This document shows positions 1 to 6,425 of a stretch of DNA of 9,835 nt, in pieces. Numbering within the stretch: the stretch's first letter is position 1; the number at the start of each line of letters is the position of its first letter. Below the pieces are notes generated by a model. It did not search any database, had not been told where the DNA came from, and saw nothing but the letters and a program-made list of their open reading frames with translations. Position numbers and translations under genes: made by a program. The DNA comes from an uncultured Alistipes sp. (GTDB lineage Bacteria > Bacteroidota > Bacteroidia > Bacteroidales > Rikenellaceae), in assembly GCA_947178455.1 (NCBI GenBank), contig CAMWYI010000063.1:1-9835 (forward strand). The letters are read 5' to 3'.

Positions 1-740
1 ACATCAATACGCAGACCTATGCTATCGAACGGGCGGGCATGATGGCCGCCGACCGTGTAATGGCGGTGTCGAATCTGACGCGCAACATCGTCATCAACCG
101 CTACGGCATTCCGCCCGAACGGGTCGTGACGGTGCACAATGCGGTGCGGTTTGCCGAAAACACGACCGAAGCCCCCGAACGCGGCGTGAAAGACAAAATC
201 GTTACGTTCTTGGGCCGCATCACCTATCAGAAAGGGCCGGACTACTTCGTCGAAGCCGCCGCCAAAGTGCTCAAACGGCTGCCCGACGTGCGTTTCGTCA
301 TGGCCGGTTCGGGCGATATGATGAACCACATCATCCGGCGGGTGGCGCGCTTGGGCATCGCCGACCGGTTCCACTTCACCGGCTTCCTGCGCGGCGAGGA
401 CGTGCACAAGATGTTCCAGCTTTCGGACGTCTATGTCATGCCGTCGGTCTCGGAGCCGTTCGGCATCTCGCCGCTCGAAGCCATGCGCTCGAATGTGCCG
501 GTCATCATCTCGAAACAGAGCGGCGTGGCCGAAGTGCTCGACTATGCCGTGAAGGTCGACTACTGGGACGTCGATGCACTGGCCGATGCTATCTACGGCT
601 TGATTAAGTATCCGGCGCTGGCGACCATGTTCTCGTCCAAAGGACTGGAAGAGGTGACCAACCTCAAATGGAACGACGCGGCCGCCAAAATGAAAGCCAT
701 CTACGAAGAGGTTATCGCAGAAAGTAAAAACAATCAATAG
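1..740 (+). CDS. Glycosyltransferase family 4 (GT-B fold), 3' part only
   Basis: The frame is already open at base 3 (reading I-N-T-Q-T-Y-A-I-E-R-A-G before the first ATG at 39), so this is the C-terminal part of a gene that starts upstream and ATG 39 is not its start. The visible part is the C-terminal Rossmann half of a GT-B retaining glycosyltransferase. It has the strand-loop FLGRITYQKGPDYFVEA (from base 210), the VMAGSGD segment, and the E-x7-E sugar-nucleotide motif EPFGISPLE (bases 453-479). Family members use an NDP-sugar donor in the cytoplasm. The next gene, 11 bases downstream, is a GH57 enzyme. A GT4/GH57 pair is commonly seen in Bacteroidetes glycogen or alpha-glucan loci, so glucan synthesis is the likely role. 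That is inference, and the donor and acceptor cannot be read from the sequence. Confidence 0.9.
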   Translation, partial: INTQTYAIERAGMMAADRVMAVSNLTRNIVINRYGIPPERVVTVHNAVRFAENTTEAPERGVKDKIVTFLGRITYQKGPDYFVEAAAKVLKRLPDVRFVMAGSGDMMNHIIRRVARLGIADRFHFTGFLRGEDVHKMFQLSDVYVMPSVSEPFGISPLEAMRSNVPVIISKQSGVAEVLDYAVKVDYWDVDALADAIYGLIKYPALATMFSSKGLEEVTNLKWNDAAAKMKAIYEEVIAESKNNQ

Positions 741-751
741 GAACACGCATT

Positions 752-1972
752 ATGAAAACCGTTTGCCTCTATTTTCAGGTACACCAGCCGTGGCGTCTGA
801 AAAAATACCGTTTCTTCAACATGGGCAAGGATCATCACTATCTGGATGATTTGTTGAACCGTTCGATTATGCAGAAAGTGGCGCGGCAGTGCTACCTGCC
901 GATGAACGCCCTGCTGCTGAAACTCATCCGCGAAAACGAGGGCCGGTTCCGCTGCACGTTCTCCATTACGGGCATCGCCGTCGAGCAGTTCAAGACCTAT
1001 GCGCCCGAAGTGCTCGATTCGTTCCGCGAGCTGGCCGCTACGGGGTGCGTCGAGTTCTTGGCCGAGACCTATTCGCATTCGCTGGCGGCGCTGGCTTCGC
1101 CCGAAGATTTCTGCGAACAGGTCAAGCTGCATACCCGCATGCTGGAACGCGAGTTCGGCGTGCAACCGACGGCGTTCCGCAACACGGAGCTGATTTACTC
1201 GGACGAAATCGGCGGAGCCGTCGCCGACATGGGCTTCAAGACGATGCTGGCCGAAGGCGCCCGCCACGTGCTGGGCTGGAAATCGCCCAATTTCGTCTAT
1301 GCCAACGCCATCGACCAGCGGATGCGGCTGTTGCTGCGCAACTACAAGCTGTCGGACGACATCGCGTTCCGATTCTCGGACAAGGGCTGGGACCAGTGGC
1401 CGCTGACGCCCGAAAAATACGTGTCGTGGCTCGCTTCGGACGAAACGCCGGGAGACGTCATCAACCTGTTCATGGATTACGAGACCTTCGGCGAACATCA
1501 GAACGCCGATACGGGCATCTTCGACTTCATGCGGGCGCTTCCGGCCGCCGTGCTGGCCAAGCAGGGCGAGCTGGAGTTCGCAACGGTGAGCGAAACGGCG
1601 CAGCGATACCAGCCGGTGTCGGTGCTGCACTGTCCGCACGTGATGTCGTGGGCCGACGAAGAACGCGACGTGACGGCATGGCTCGGCAACGAGTTGCAGA
1701 ACGAGGCCTTTTCTAAATTGTATGCGCAGAAAGACAAGGTATTCGAGCTGGACGACCCCGATTTCTACTATGTGTGGAGTTTCCTGCAAACCTCCGACCA
1801 CTTCTACTACATGGCGACGAAGTGGCTGTCGGACGGCGACGTGCACTCCTACTTCAACCCCTACGATTCGGCTTACGATGCGTTCATCAACTACATGAAC
1901 GTGCTGTCGGACTTCATCATCGAACTCGATGCGGCGCTGGCCGCCAAAAAAGGGGTGAAAGTGGCGCAATAA
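752..1972 (+). CDS. GH57 family alpha-glucan hydrolase/transferase (alpha-amylase-like)
   Basis: This is a complete 406-residue protein of the usual single-domain GH57 length, with no signal peptide, so it should act in the cytoplasm. GH57 conserved regions appear in order: HQP at residues 11-13; GCVEFLAETYSHS around 98-110; FRNTELIYS at 142-150, where E146 is the likely nucleophile; FMDYETFGEH at 240-249, where D242 is the likely acid/base; and an aromatic C-terminal block YVWSFLQTSDHFYYM at 340-354. GH57 enzymes are retaining (beta/alpha)7-barrel proteins acting on alpha-1,4 glucans as amylases, 4-alpha-glucanotransferases or branching enzymes; the sequence alone does not separate these. 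It follows the GT4 gene by 11 bases and is probably co-transcribed with it, which points to storage-glucan metabolism. No intrinsic terminator is evident after it. Confidence 0.92.
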   Translation: MKTVCLYFQVHQPWRLKKYRFFNMGKDHHYLDDLLNRSIMQKVARQCYLPMNALLLKLIRENEGRFRCTFSITGIAVEQFKTYAPEVLDSFRELAATGCVEFLAETYSHSLAALASPEDFCEQVKLHTRMLEREFGVQPTAFRNTELIYSDEIGGAVADMGFKTMLAEGARHVLGWKSPNFVYANAIDQRMRLLLRNYKLSDDIAFRFSDKGWDQWPLTPEKYVSWLASDETPGDVINLFMDYETFGEHQNADTGIFDFMRALPAAVLAKQGELEFATVSETAQRYQPVSVLHCPHVMSWADEERDVTAWLGNELQNEAFSKLYAQKDKVFELDDPDFYYVWSFLQTSDHFYYMATKWLSDGDVHSYFNPYDSAYDAFINYMNVLSDFIIELDAALAAKKGVKVAQ

Positions 1973-2027
1973 TTCATCCCCGTTACGCGGGACTGTCCGA
2001 TGCGGTCGGGCGGTCTCGTTTTCGGTT

Positions 2028-2423
2028 ATGGACGACGTTCGTTTGGACAAATACCTGTGGGCCGTGCGGATTTTCAAGACACGCAGCGATGCGGCCGACG
2101 CTATCCGAAACAACAAGGTTTCGGTCAATGGTGCATGGGCCAAACCGTCGCGCGAGGTGAAAATCGGCGATGCAATCGCGGTGCGCAAGCAGCAGGTCGT
2201 CTACTCCTACGAGGTGCTCGAACTGGTGTCGAGCCGCCAGCCGGCCAAGAACGTGCCGGTGTACTGCCGCAACACGACGCCGCAGGAGGAGCTGGACAAG
2301 CTGAACGTGCCGCGCGAAACGATTTTCGTCTTTCGCGAACGGGGTACGGGCCGGCCGACCAAAAAGGAACGCCGCGACTTGGACGAACTGATGGACGGAA
2401 TCTATTTCGAGGACGATGAATAA
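2028..2423 (+). CDS. S4-domain RNA-binding protein, Hsp15 (HslR)-like
   Basis: The 131-residue protein opens with an S4 RNA-binding domain (about residues 4-52): RLDKYLWAVRIFKTRSDA, then KVSVNG and KPSREVKIGDAI. Its C-terminal tail is basic, with GRPTKKERRDLD at 108-119, as in Hsp15 proteins. In the family, Hsp15 binds the 50S subunit carrying stranded nascent peptidyl-tRNA and helps recycle stalled ribosomes. That role is known from E. coli and only inferred here. The start is ATG 2028, chosen because the S4 domain begins within four residues of it. There is no clear Shine-Dalgarno sequence and no consensus promoter in the 55-base spacer after the GH57 gene, so it may be read through from upstream. 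Confidence 0.88.
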   Translation: MDDVRLDKYLWAVRIFKTRSDAADAIRNNKVSVNGAWAKPSREVKIGDAIAVRKQQVVYSYEVLELVSSRQPAKNVPVYCRNTTPQEELDKLNVPRETIFVFRERGTGRPTKKERRDLDELMDGIYFEDDE

Positions 2424-2468
2424 AGCGGCCGCTCGCGAACGGCTCCGGTCGGACGCGAGTGCTCCGCT
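2424..2468 (+). other. Imperfect hairpin between the S4-domain gene and the nucleotidyltransferase gene
   Basis: Immediately after the stop codon, AGCGG (2424-2428) can pair with CCGCT (2464-2468) and CTCGCG (2432-2437) with CGCGAG (2454-2459). The two helices are separated by a small internal loop (3 and 4 unpaired bases). No T-run follows, so this is not a standard intrinsic terminator. It could be an mRNA processing or stability element, or chance in GC-rich DNA. Confidence 0.35.
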
Positions 2469-2497
2469 TGCAATTCGATAAAACACACTGAATAAAA

Positions 2498-3400
2498 ATG
2501 AAAAAACCTACGCTTTTCGTACTGGCTGCGGGCATGGGCTCGCGCTACGGCGGTTTGAAACAGCTCGACGGGGTCGGCCCCAACGGCGAGACCATCATGG
2601 ACTATTCGATTTTCGACGCCATTCGTGCCGGATTCGGCAAAGTGGTGTTCGTCATCCGCAAGGATTTCGAGCAGGATTTCCGCGACAAGATTCTGACGCG
2701 ATACGAACATCACATTCCGGTCGAGGTCGTTTTCCAGTCGGTCGACGCCCTGCCTGCCGGTTTCGTCTGCCCGCCCGACCGCACCAAGCCTTGGGGTACG
2801 AATCACGCCGTGATGATGGGCAAGGAGGCGATTCACGAACCGTTCGCGGTCATCAATGCCGACGATTTCTATGGCCGCGACGGATTCCGCGTGCTGGGCG
2901 AATGGCTCTCGAAAGCCGACGGCACGGGCAAATACTGCATGGTGGGCTACCGTATCGGCAACACGCTTTCGGAAAGCGGCACGGTGTCGCGCGGTCTCTG
3001 CCAGACCGATGCGAACGGCTATCTGACGGGCGTGGTCGAACGTACCGACATCGCACGGGTCGACGGCACGATTACCTTCACGGGCGACGACGGCCGACCG
3101 GCCCACACGGACGATACGACGCCGGTTTCGATGAACATGTGGGGCTTCACACCCGATTATTTTATTCATTCGGAAGAATACTTCTGTCAGTTCTTGAAAG
3201 AAAATATCGACAAACCGAAAGCCGAATTTTTCATTCCGCTGGTGGTGAACGAACTCATCGTCAACGGCAAGGCGACGGTCGAGGTGCTCGACACGACGGC
3301 CAAATGGTTCGGCGTGACCTATGTGGCCGACCGTCAGGGCGTGGTCGACAAAATCAATGCCCTGATTGCCGCCGGAGAGTATCCCGCGAAACTGTGGTAG
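2498..3400 (+). CDS. Sugar-phosphate nucleotidyltransferase (NTP_transferase family)
   Basis: This complete 300-residue protein belongs to the NTP_transferase (GT-A-like pyrophosphorylase) fold. The nucleotide-binding signature LAAGMGSRYGGLKQL lies at residues 9-23. PWGTNHA at 98-104 and the metal-binding-type NADDFYG at 120-126 follow, then FFIPLVVNEL at 244-253 and a C-terminal WFGVTYVADR at 270-279. Such enzymes join a sugar-1-phosphate to an NTP, giving an NDP-sugar and pyrophosphate. It lacks the beta-helix C-terminus of GlmU or GlgC and is not an obvious RmlA or GalU, so I leave the substrate open. The start ATG 2498 sits in an A-rich leader with no Shine-Dalgarno sequence. The gene is closed by the terminator at 3458-3490. 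A link to the polysaccharide operon downstream is possible, but the two are separate transcription units. Confidence 0.85.
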   Translation: MKKPTLFVLAAGMGSRYGGLKQLDGVGPNGETIMDYSIFDAIRAGFGKVVFVIRKDFEQDFRDKILTRYEHHIPVEVVFQSVDALPAGFVCPPDRTKPWGTNHAVMMGKEAIHEPFAVINADDFYGRDGFRVLGEWLSKADGTGKYCMVGYRIGNTLSESGTVSRGLCQTDANGYLTGVVERTDIARVDGTITFTGDDGRPAHTDDTTPVSMNMWGFTPDYFIHSEEYFCQFLKENIDKPKAEFFIPLVVNELIVNGKATVEVLDTTAKWFGVTYVADRQGVVDKINALIAAGEYPAKLW

Positions 3401-3414
3401 AGCACGCCGCGTTT

Positions 3415-3435
3415 GGAAGCGAAAAAAACGTTTCC
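3415..3435 (+). other. Small hairpin with A7 loop after the nucleotidyltransferase gene
   Basis: GGAAGCG (3415-3421) pairs with CGTTTCC (3429-3435), with one G-T wobble, around a loop of seven A. No T-run follows it. It lies 14 bases past the stop codon and upstream of the real terminator at 3458, so it may be a 3' UTR element or incidental. Confidence 0.3.
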
Positions 3436-3457
3436 GCGCTGCAACTGCTGAATGAAG

Positions 3458-3490
3458 AAAATCGTCCGCCGACAAGCGGGCGATTTTTTT
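3458..3490 (+). terminator. Intrinsic (Rho-independent) terminator after the nucleotidyltransferase gene
   Basis: The left arm AAAATCGTCCGC (3458-3469) pairs with GCGGGCGATTTT (3476-3487) as a 12-bp stem with one G-T wobble, over a six-base loop CGACAA. The T-run spans 3484-3490. The A-tract on the left arm pairs with the T-run, so it may work in both directions. It separates the upstream genes from the acyltransferase-Stealth operon. Confidence 0.85.
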
Positions 3491-3527
3491 CGGTGCGAGG
3501 GGTGTCAGTCGTTTTTCGGGGCGATGC

Positions 3528-3558
3528 GTTGCGTTTCTGGAAATTTTTTATAATTTTG
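3528..3558 (+). promoter_or_regulatory. Bacteroidetes-type promoter for the acyltransferase-Stealth operon
   Basis: The -7 element TAATTTTG (3551-3558) matches TAnnTTTG exactly. A -33 element GTTG (3528-3531, consensus TTTG) lies 19 bases before it. The surrounding AT-rich stretch contrasts with the GC-rich genes, and the element lies downstream of the terminator. Transcription should start a few bases after 3558, giving a 5' UTR of roughly 50 bases before ATG 3613. Confidence 0.75.
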
Positions 3559-3612
3559 TATTAATATGTCCGTTTCTCATCGGGAAGCGGACGACACCAC
3601 GAACGCATAGCT

Positions 3613-4500
3613 ATGTATTACTTGCTGTTTTCGGTTTTCAAACTGGTATCGTACATCCCGTTCCGGCTGCTTTATGTCCTTTCCGACATACTGTTCTATC
3701 CGCTCTATTACGTTGTGCGCTACCGCCGGAAAATCGTGCGGAAAAACCTGACCGAATCGTTCCCGGACAAGAGTCCGGCGGAGATAAAGCGCATCGAACG
3801 GAAATTTTACCGGTTTTTTGTCGATATAGCGCTTGAAAGTTGCAAGCTGCTTTCCATATCGCCCGAAGCGATGCGGCGGCGGGTGCGGTTCGTCAACATC
3901 GACGAGGTGAACGCGATGCTTCGCGAGGGAAAGTCGATTTCGGTCTTTTTGGGCCATTACGGCAACTGGGAGTGGATTTCGTCGGTGGGTTTATGGCTGA
4001 CCAAAGAGGCCCTGTGCGCACAAATCTATCATAAGCTGCGCAACCGCACGATGGACCGGTTGGTGCTGTGCTGGCGGGAACGGTTCGGCGACAAATGTAT
4101 CGACATGAGACACACGGCGCGCTTTATTGCGAGCGAATCGAAAGGCCCGAAACCGCTCATCATCGGTTTCATCGCCGACCAGTCGCCTCGGAAGCGCGAC
4201 ACGAAACTCGTTCTCGATTTTCTGAACCACCGTGTGCCGGTGCTGACCGGAACCGAGAAAATCACCAAGCATTACGGCTACGAAGCGATGTTCATCGGAA
4301 TGAAAAGAGTCGGGCGGGGATACTACGAATGCGAATTTACGTCGCTGCACGACGACCCGAAGTCGCTGCCCGATTTCGAGCTGACGGAGCTCTACTACCG
4401 GCGGCTGGAACAGGAAATCCGGCAGCAGCCGGAACTCTACCTGTGGTCGCACAACCGTTTCAAACACGCGGAAAAGCGACCGACCGACAATAATCAATGA
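3613..4500 (+). CDS. LpxL/HtrB-type lysophospholipid (lipid A) acyltransferase
   Basis: The 295-residue protein matches the LpxL/HtrB acyltransferase family in length and layout. An N-terminal hydrophobic, aromatic stretch (residues 1-35) should anchor it in the inner membrane. The catalytic HX4E motif lies in GHYGNWEW, with H115 and E120. FIADQSP at 186-192 and the C-terminal WSHNRFK at 278-284 (family W-x-H-x-R-x-K) follow. Family members move an acyl chain from acyl-ACP to a lipid A precursor on the cytoplasmic face. It is first in a four-gene operon behind a consensus promoter and is followed after 22 bases by a Stealth gene. It may be the general lipid A late acyltransferase, or a dedicated enzyme acylating the glycolipid made by its neighbours. 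The sequence does not decide between these. Confidence 0.88.
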   Translation: MYYLLFSVFKLVSYIPFRLLYVLSDILFYPLYYVVRYRRKIVRKNLTESFPDKSPAEIKRIERKFYRFFVDIALESCKLLSISPEAMRRRVRFVNIDEVNAMLREGKSISVFLGHYGNWEWISSVGLWLTKEALCAQIYHKLRNRTMDRLVLCWRERFGDKCIDMRHTARFIASESKGPKPLIIGFIADQSPRKRDTKLVLDFLNHRVPVLTGTEKITKHYGYEAMFIGMKRVGRGYYECEFTSLHDDPKSLPDFELTELYYRRLEQEIRQQPELYLWSHNRFKHAEKRPTDNNQ

Positions 4501-4522
4501 ATCAACCCCCTACTTGAATAGC

Positions 4523-5518
4523 ATGGAGATAGATTTCGTCATCACATGGGTCGACATGAACGACCCCGAGTGGCAAGCTGAATTTTCGAGATATTCCGGC
4601 GACAAGGGTAACACCAAAAACGGTGTTTCCGAAGCCCGGTTCCGCGATTACGGATTTCTGAAATACTGGTTTCGCGGCGTGGAGAAATTCGCTCCTTGGG
4701 TGCGGAAAATCCACTTCGTCACGAGCGGCCAGAAACCCGAATGGCTCGATGCGGAGAACCCCAAGATACATCTTGTCCATCACAAGGATTATATCCCCGA
4801 GCAGTTTCTGCCGACCTACAACTCGGTGGTCATCGAACGCTATATGCATAAAATTCCGGGGCTGGCCGAGCACTTCGTCTACTTCAACGACGACTTTTAC
4901 ATCATAAACCATATCGGAATCGAACGCTTTTTCAGGAATGGATTGCCGTGCGACATCGCCGCATTCCAGTACAATCCGTCGTGGTCGCAGTGGTACCGGA
5001 CAATCAAGAACAACATCGGAATCATCAACCGCCATTTCGACAAACGGGAGGTTATGGCCCGATTCCATGATAAGTGGTTCGACAAATCTTATGGCTCGAA
5101 AGCACTCTGGAACTATTTATTAAAACCTTACGGCAAATTCATTACGCTGTGCATTCCGCACAACGCCCAGCCTTACCTGAAAACGACGTTCGAGGAGGTG
5201 TGGGCCGTCGCCGAAAAAGAGTTGACCGAGACTTCGGCCAACCGATTCCGTGCGCGGACTGATTATTCGCCGGAGCTGTTCCGCACGTGGCAGATTTGCA
5301 AGGGGAATTTCGAGCCCTACAACACCTACTGCGACACGAAGATGTTTCCGCTGATGATGCGGCCGAAGCAGGCCGTGCGGGCGATTTACGAACAGACGTA
5401 CAACCTGATTTGCCTGAACGACAACGTGCACATACGCAACTACGAGCAGGTAATGGAGCATCTGAAAGCGGCTTTCGAGCACATCCTGCCCGAAAAATCG
5501 AGCTTCGAGCTTCGATAA
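4523..5518 (+). CDS. Stealth-family sugar-1-phosphate transferase, copy 1
   Basis: This 331-residue protein has the four Stealth conserved regions. CR1 is DFVITWVDMNDPEW (4-17). CR2 spans about 38-140, with RFRDYGFLKYWFRGVEKFAPW, YNSVVIE, HKIPGLAE (109-116) and NDDFYI (122-127). CR3 includes PHNAQPYLK (212-220). CR4 includes CLND (297-300) and ends in EKSSFEL (324-330). Stealth enzymes, including bacterial capsule phosphotransferases and the human GNPTAB catalytic subunit, transfer sugar-1-phosphate from a nucleotide sugar to form phosphodiester bonds. CR1 departs from the usual WVDGSDP form, reading WVDMNDP. I chose ATG 4523; an in-frame TTG at 4514 adds only three residues and is less likely. 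There is no signal peptide, so it should be cytoplasmic. It begins 22 bases after the acyltransferase gene. The donor sugar is unknown. Confidence 0.9.
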   Translation: MEIDFVITWVDMNDPEWQAEFSRYSGDKGNTKNGVSEARFRDYGFLKYWFRGVEKFAPWVRKIHFVTSGQKPEWLDAENPKIHLVHHKDYIPEQFLPTYNSVVIERYMHKIPGLAEHFVYFNDDFYIINHIGIERFFRNGLPCDIAAFQYNPSWSQWYRTIKNNIGIINRHFDKREVMARFHDKWFDKSYGSKALWNYLLKPYGKFITLCIPHNAQPYLKTTFEEVWAVAEKELTETSANRFRARTDYSPELFRTWQICKGNFEPYNTYCDTKMFPLMMRPKQAVRAIYEQTYNLICLNDNVHIRNYEQVMEHLKAAFEHILPEKSSFELR

Positions 5519-5540
5519 TGCACCCAAACCGACGAACCGC

Positions 5541-6416
5541 ATGAATAAAAAGCTGGCTGAAATCGTGGCGGGAGTGATTCCGCACAAAATGACCCGCAAT
5601 CGGTGGCGCGGTATCCTGCGGTACGGCGTATTTCGGGCTCTTGGGCTGAAGTATCGGCTGAAACGTAATTCACCCCCCCCCGAGCATTATCTGGCGGTGT
5701 GCGCCATTGCCAAGAACGAAGGCCCCTATTTCGTAGAGTGGATCGAGTGGCACCGCCGGCAGGGGGTCGACAAATTCTACATTTACGACAACGAAAGCAC
5801 CGACGGCACGCGGGAACTGCTCGAACCCTACGTGCATTCGGGCCTCGTGGAGTATCGTTATTGGCCCGGACGCCAGCAGCAGTTGCCTGCTTACGACGAT
5901 TGTCTGGAACGTCACCGGCTGTCGGCGCGCTGGATTGCGTTCATCGACTTGGACGAGTTCATCGTGCCCGTCGAGGACGGTTCGATACCGGAGTTTCTGC
6001 ACCGGTTCGAGGCGTTTCCGGTCGTCGAAATCAACTGGCTGATATACGGCAGCGGCGGGGCGAAGACGAAAACGGCAGGCACGATGATGGAGCGCTTCAA
6101 ACGCCACTCCGAGCCGAGTCACTACCTGAACCGTCATGTAAAGAGCATCGTCGACCCGCGTCGGGTATTTGCGATGATAGGCTGCCACGAAGCCGCGCGG
6201 ATTTCGGGCCACGCCGCCGATTCGCACGGCAATCGGATTCGGCAGAACTTTCGCGACCGCGAACCCCAGCAGGACGTTATCCGCATCCAGCACTATGCGG
6301 TGAAGTCTTACGAAGAGTTTTTGGGGAAACAAGCACGTGGCAGGGCTCGCGGAAAAGGAACTCGTACCATGGAGTATTTCGTTCGGTTCGACCTGAACGA
6401 CATCGAAGAACGATGA
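5541..6416 (+). CDS. GT92/GT2-like glycosyltransferase with internal C9 tract
   Basis: The 291-residue protein has a GT-A fold of the GT92 (DUF23)/Glyco_tranf_2_4 type. CAIAKNEGPYFVEWIEWH is at residues 54-71, YDNESTDGT at 82-90, and the metal-binding DLDEF at 136-140. INW is at 164-166, and a C-terminal QHYAVKSYEEFLGK is at 250-263, followed by a basic RGRARGKG segment. It should add one sugar from an NDP donor in the cytoplasm; the linkage is unknown. It sits between two Stealth genes, 22 bases after the first and 9 before the second, so it probably extends the glycan they phosphorylate. Codons 45-47 form an uninterrupted run of nine C at 5673-5681. Loss of one C would bring in a stop at 5734-5736, before the catalytic motifs. 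Confidence 0.85.
   Translation: MNKKLAEIVAGVIPHKMTRNRWRGILRYGVFRALGLKYRLKRNSPPPEHYLAVCAIAKNEGPYFVEWIEWHRRQGVDKFYIYDNESTDGTRELLEPYVHSGLVEYRYWPGRQQQLPAYDDCLERHRLSARWIAFIDLDEFIVPVEDGSIPEFLHRFEAFPVVEINWLIYGSGGAKTKTAGTMMERFKRHSEPSHYLNRHVKSIVDPRRVFAMIGCHEAARISGHAADSHGNRIRQNFRDREPQQDVIRIQHYAVKSYEEFLGKQARGRARGKGTRTMEYFVRFDLNDIEER
5673..5681 (+). repeat. C9 homopolymer inside the glycosyltransferase gene
   Basis: Nine C in a row encode Pro-Pro-Pro at residues 45-47, in the linker just before the GT-A domain. With nine C the gene is in frame. With eight, translation stops at 5734-5736. With ten, it runs into a different open frame ending near 6421. This layout is that of a slippage-prone contingency tract, but no switching is shown. 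Confidence 0.6.
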
Positions 6417-6425
6417 ATTAGATAC

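Noticed and set aside
734..2188. A 484-codon open frame on the - strand opposite the GH57 gene
   Set aside because: The + strand frame has all GH57 motifs. The - strand product is rich in Arg, His and Val with no family signature, as expected for the complement of GC-rich codons with G/C at third positions.
2424..2431. GCGGCCGC palindrome (a NotI site) as a regulatory operator
   Set aside because: An eight-base GC palindrome is expected by chance in DNA this GC-rich, and nothing else marks it as an operator.
2402..3475. A 357-codon - strand frame opposite the nucleotidyltransferase
   Set aside because: It crosses a terminator and a real gene with clear motifs and has shadow-like composition.
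5699..6421. Alternative + strand frame through the glycosyltransferase gene, reachable by adding one C to the C9 tract
   Set aside because: Its product is Arg-rich with no domain. I keep it only as the consequence of a frameshift, not as a gene.
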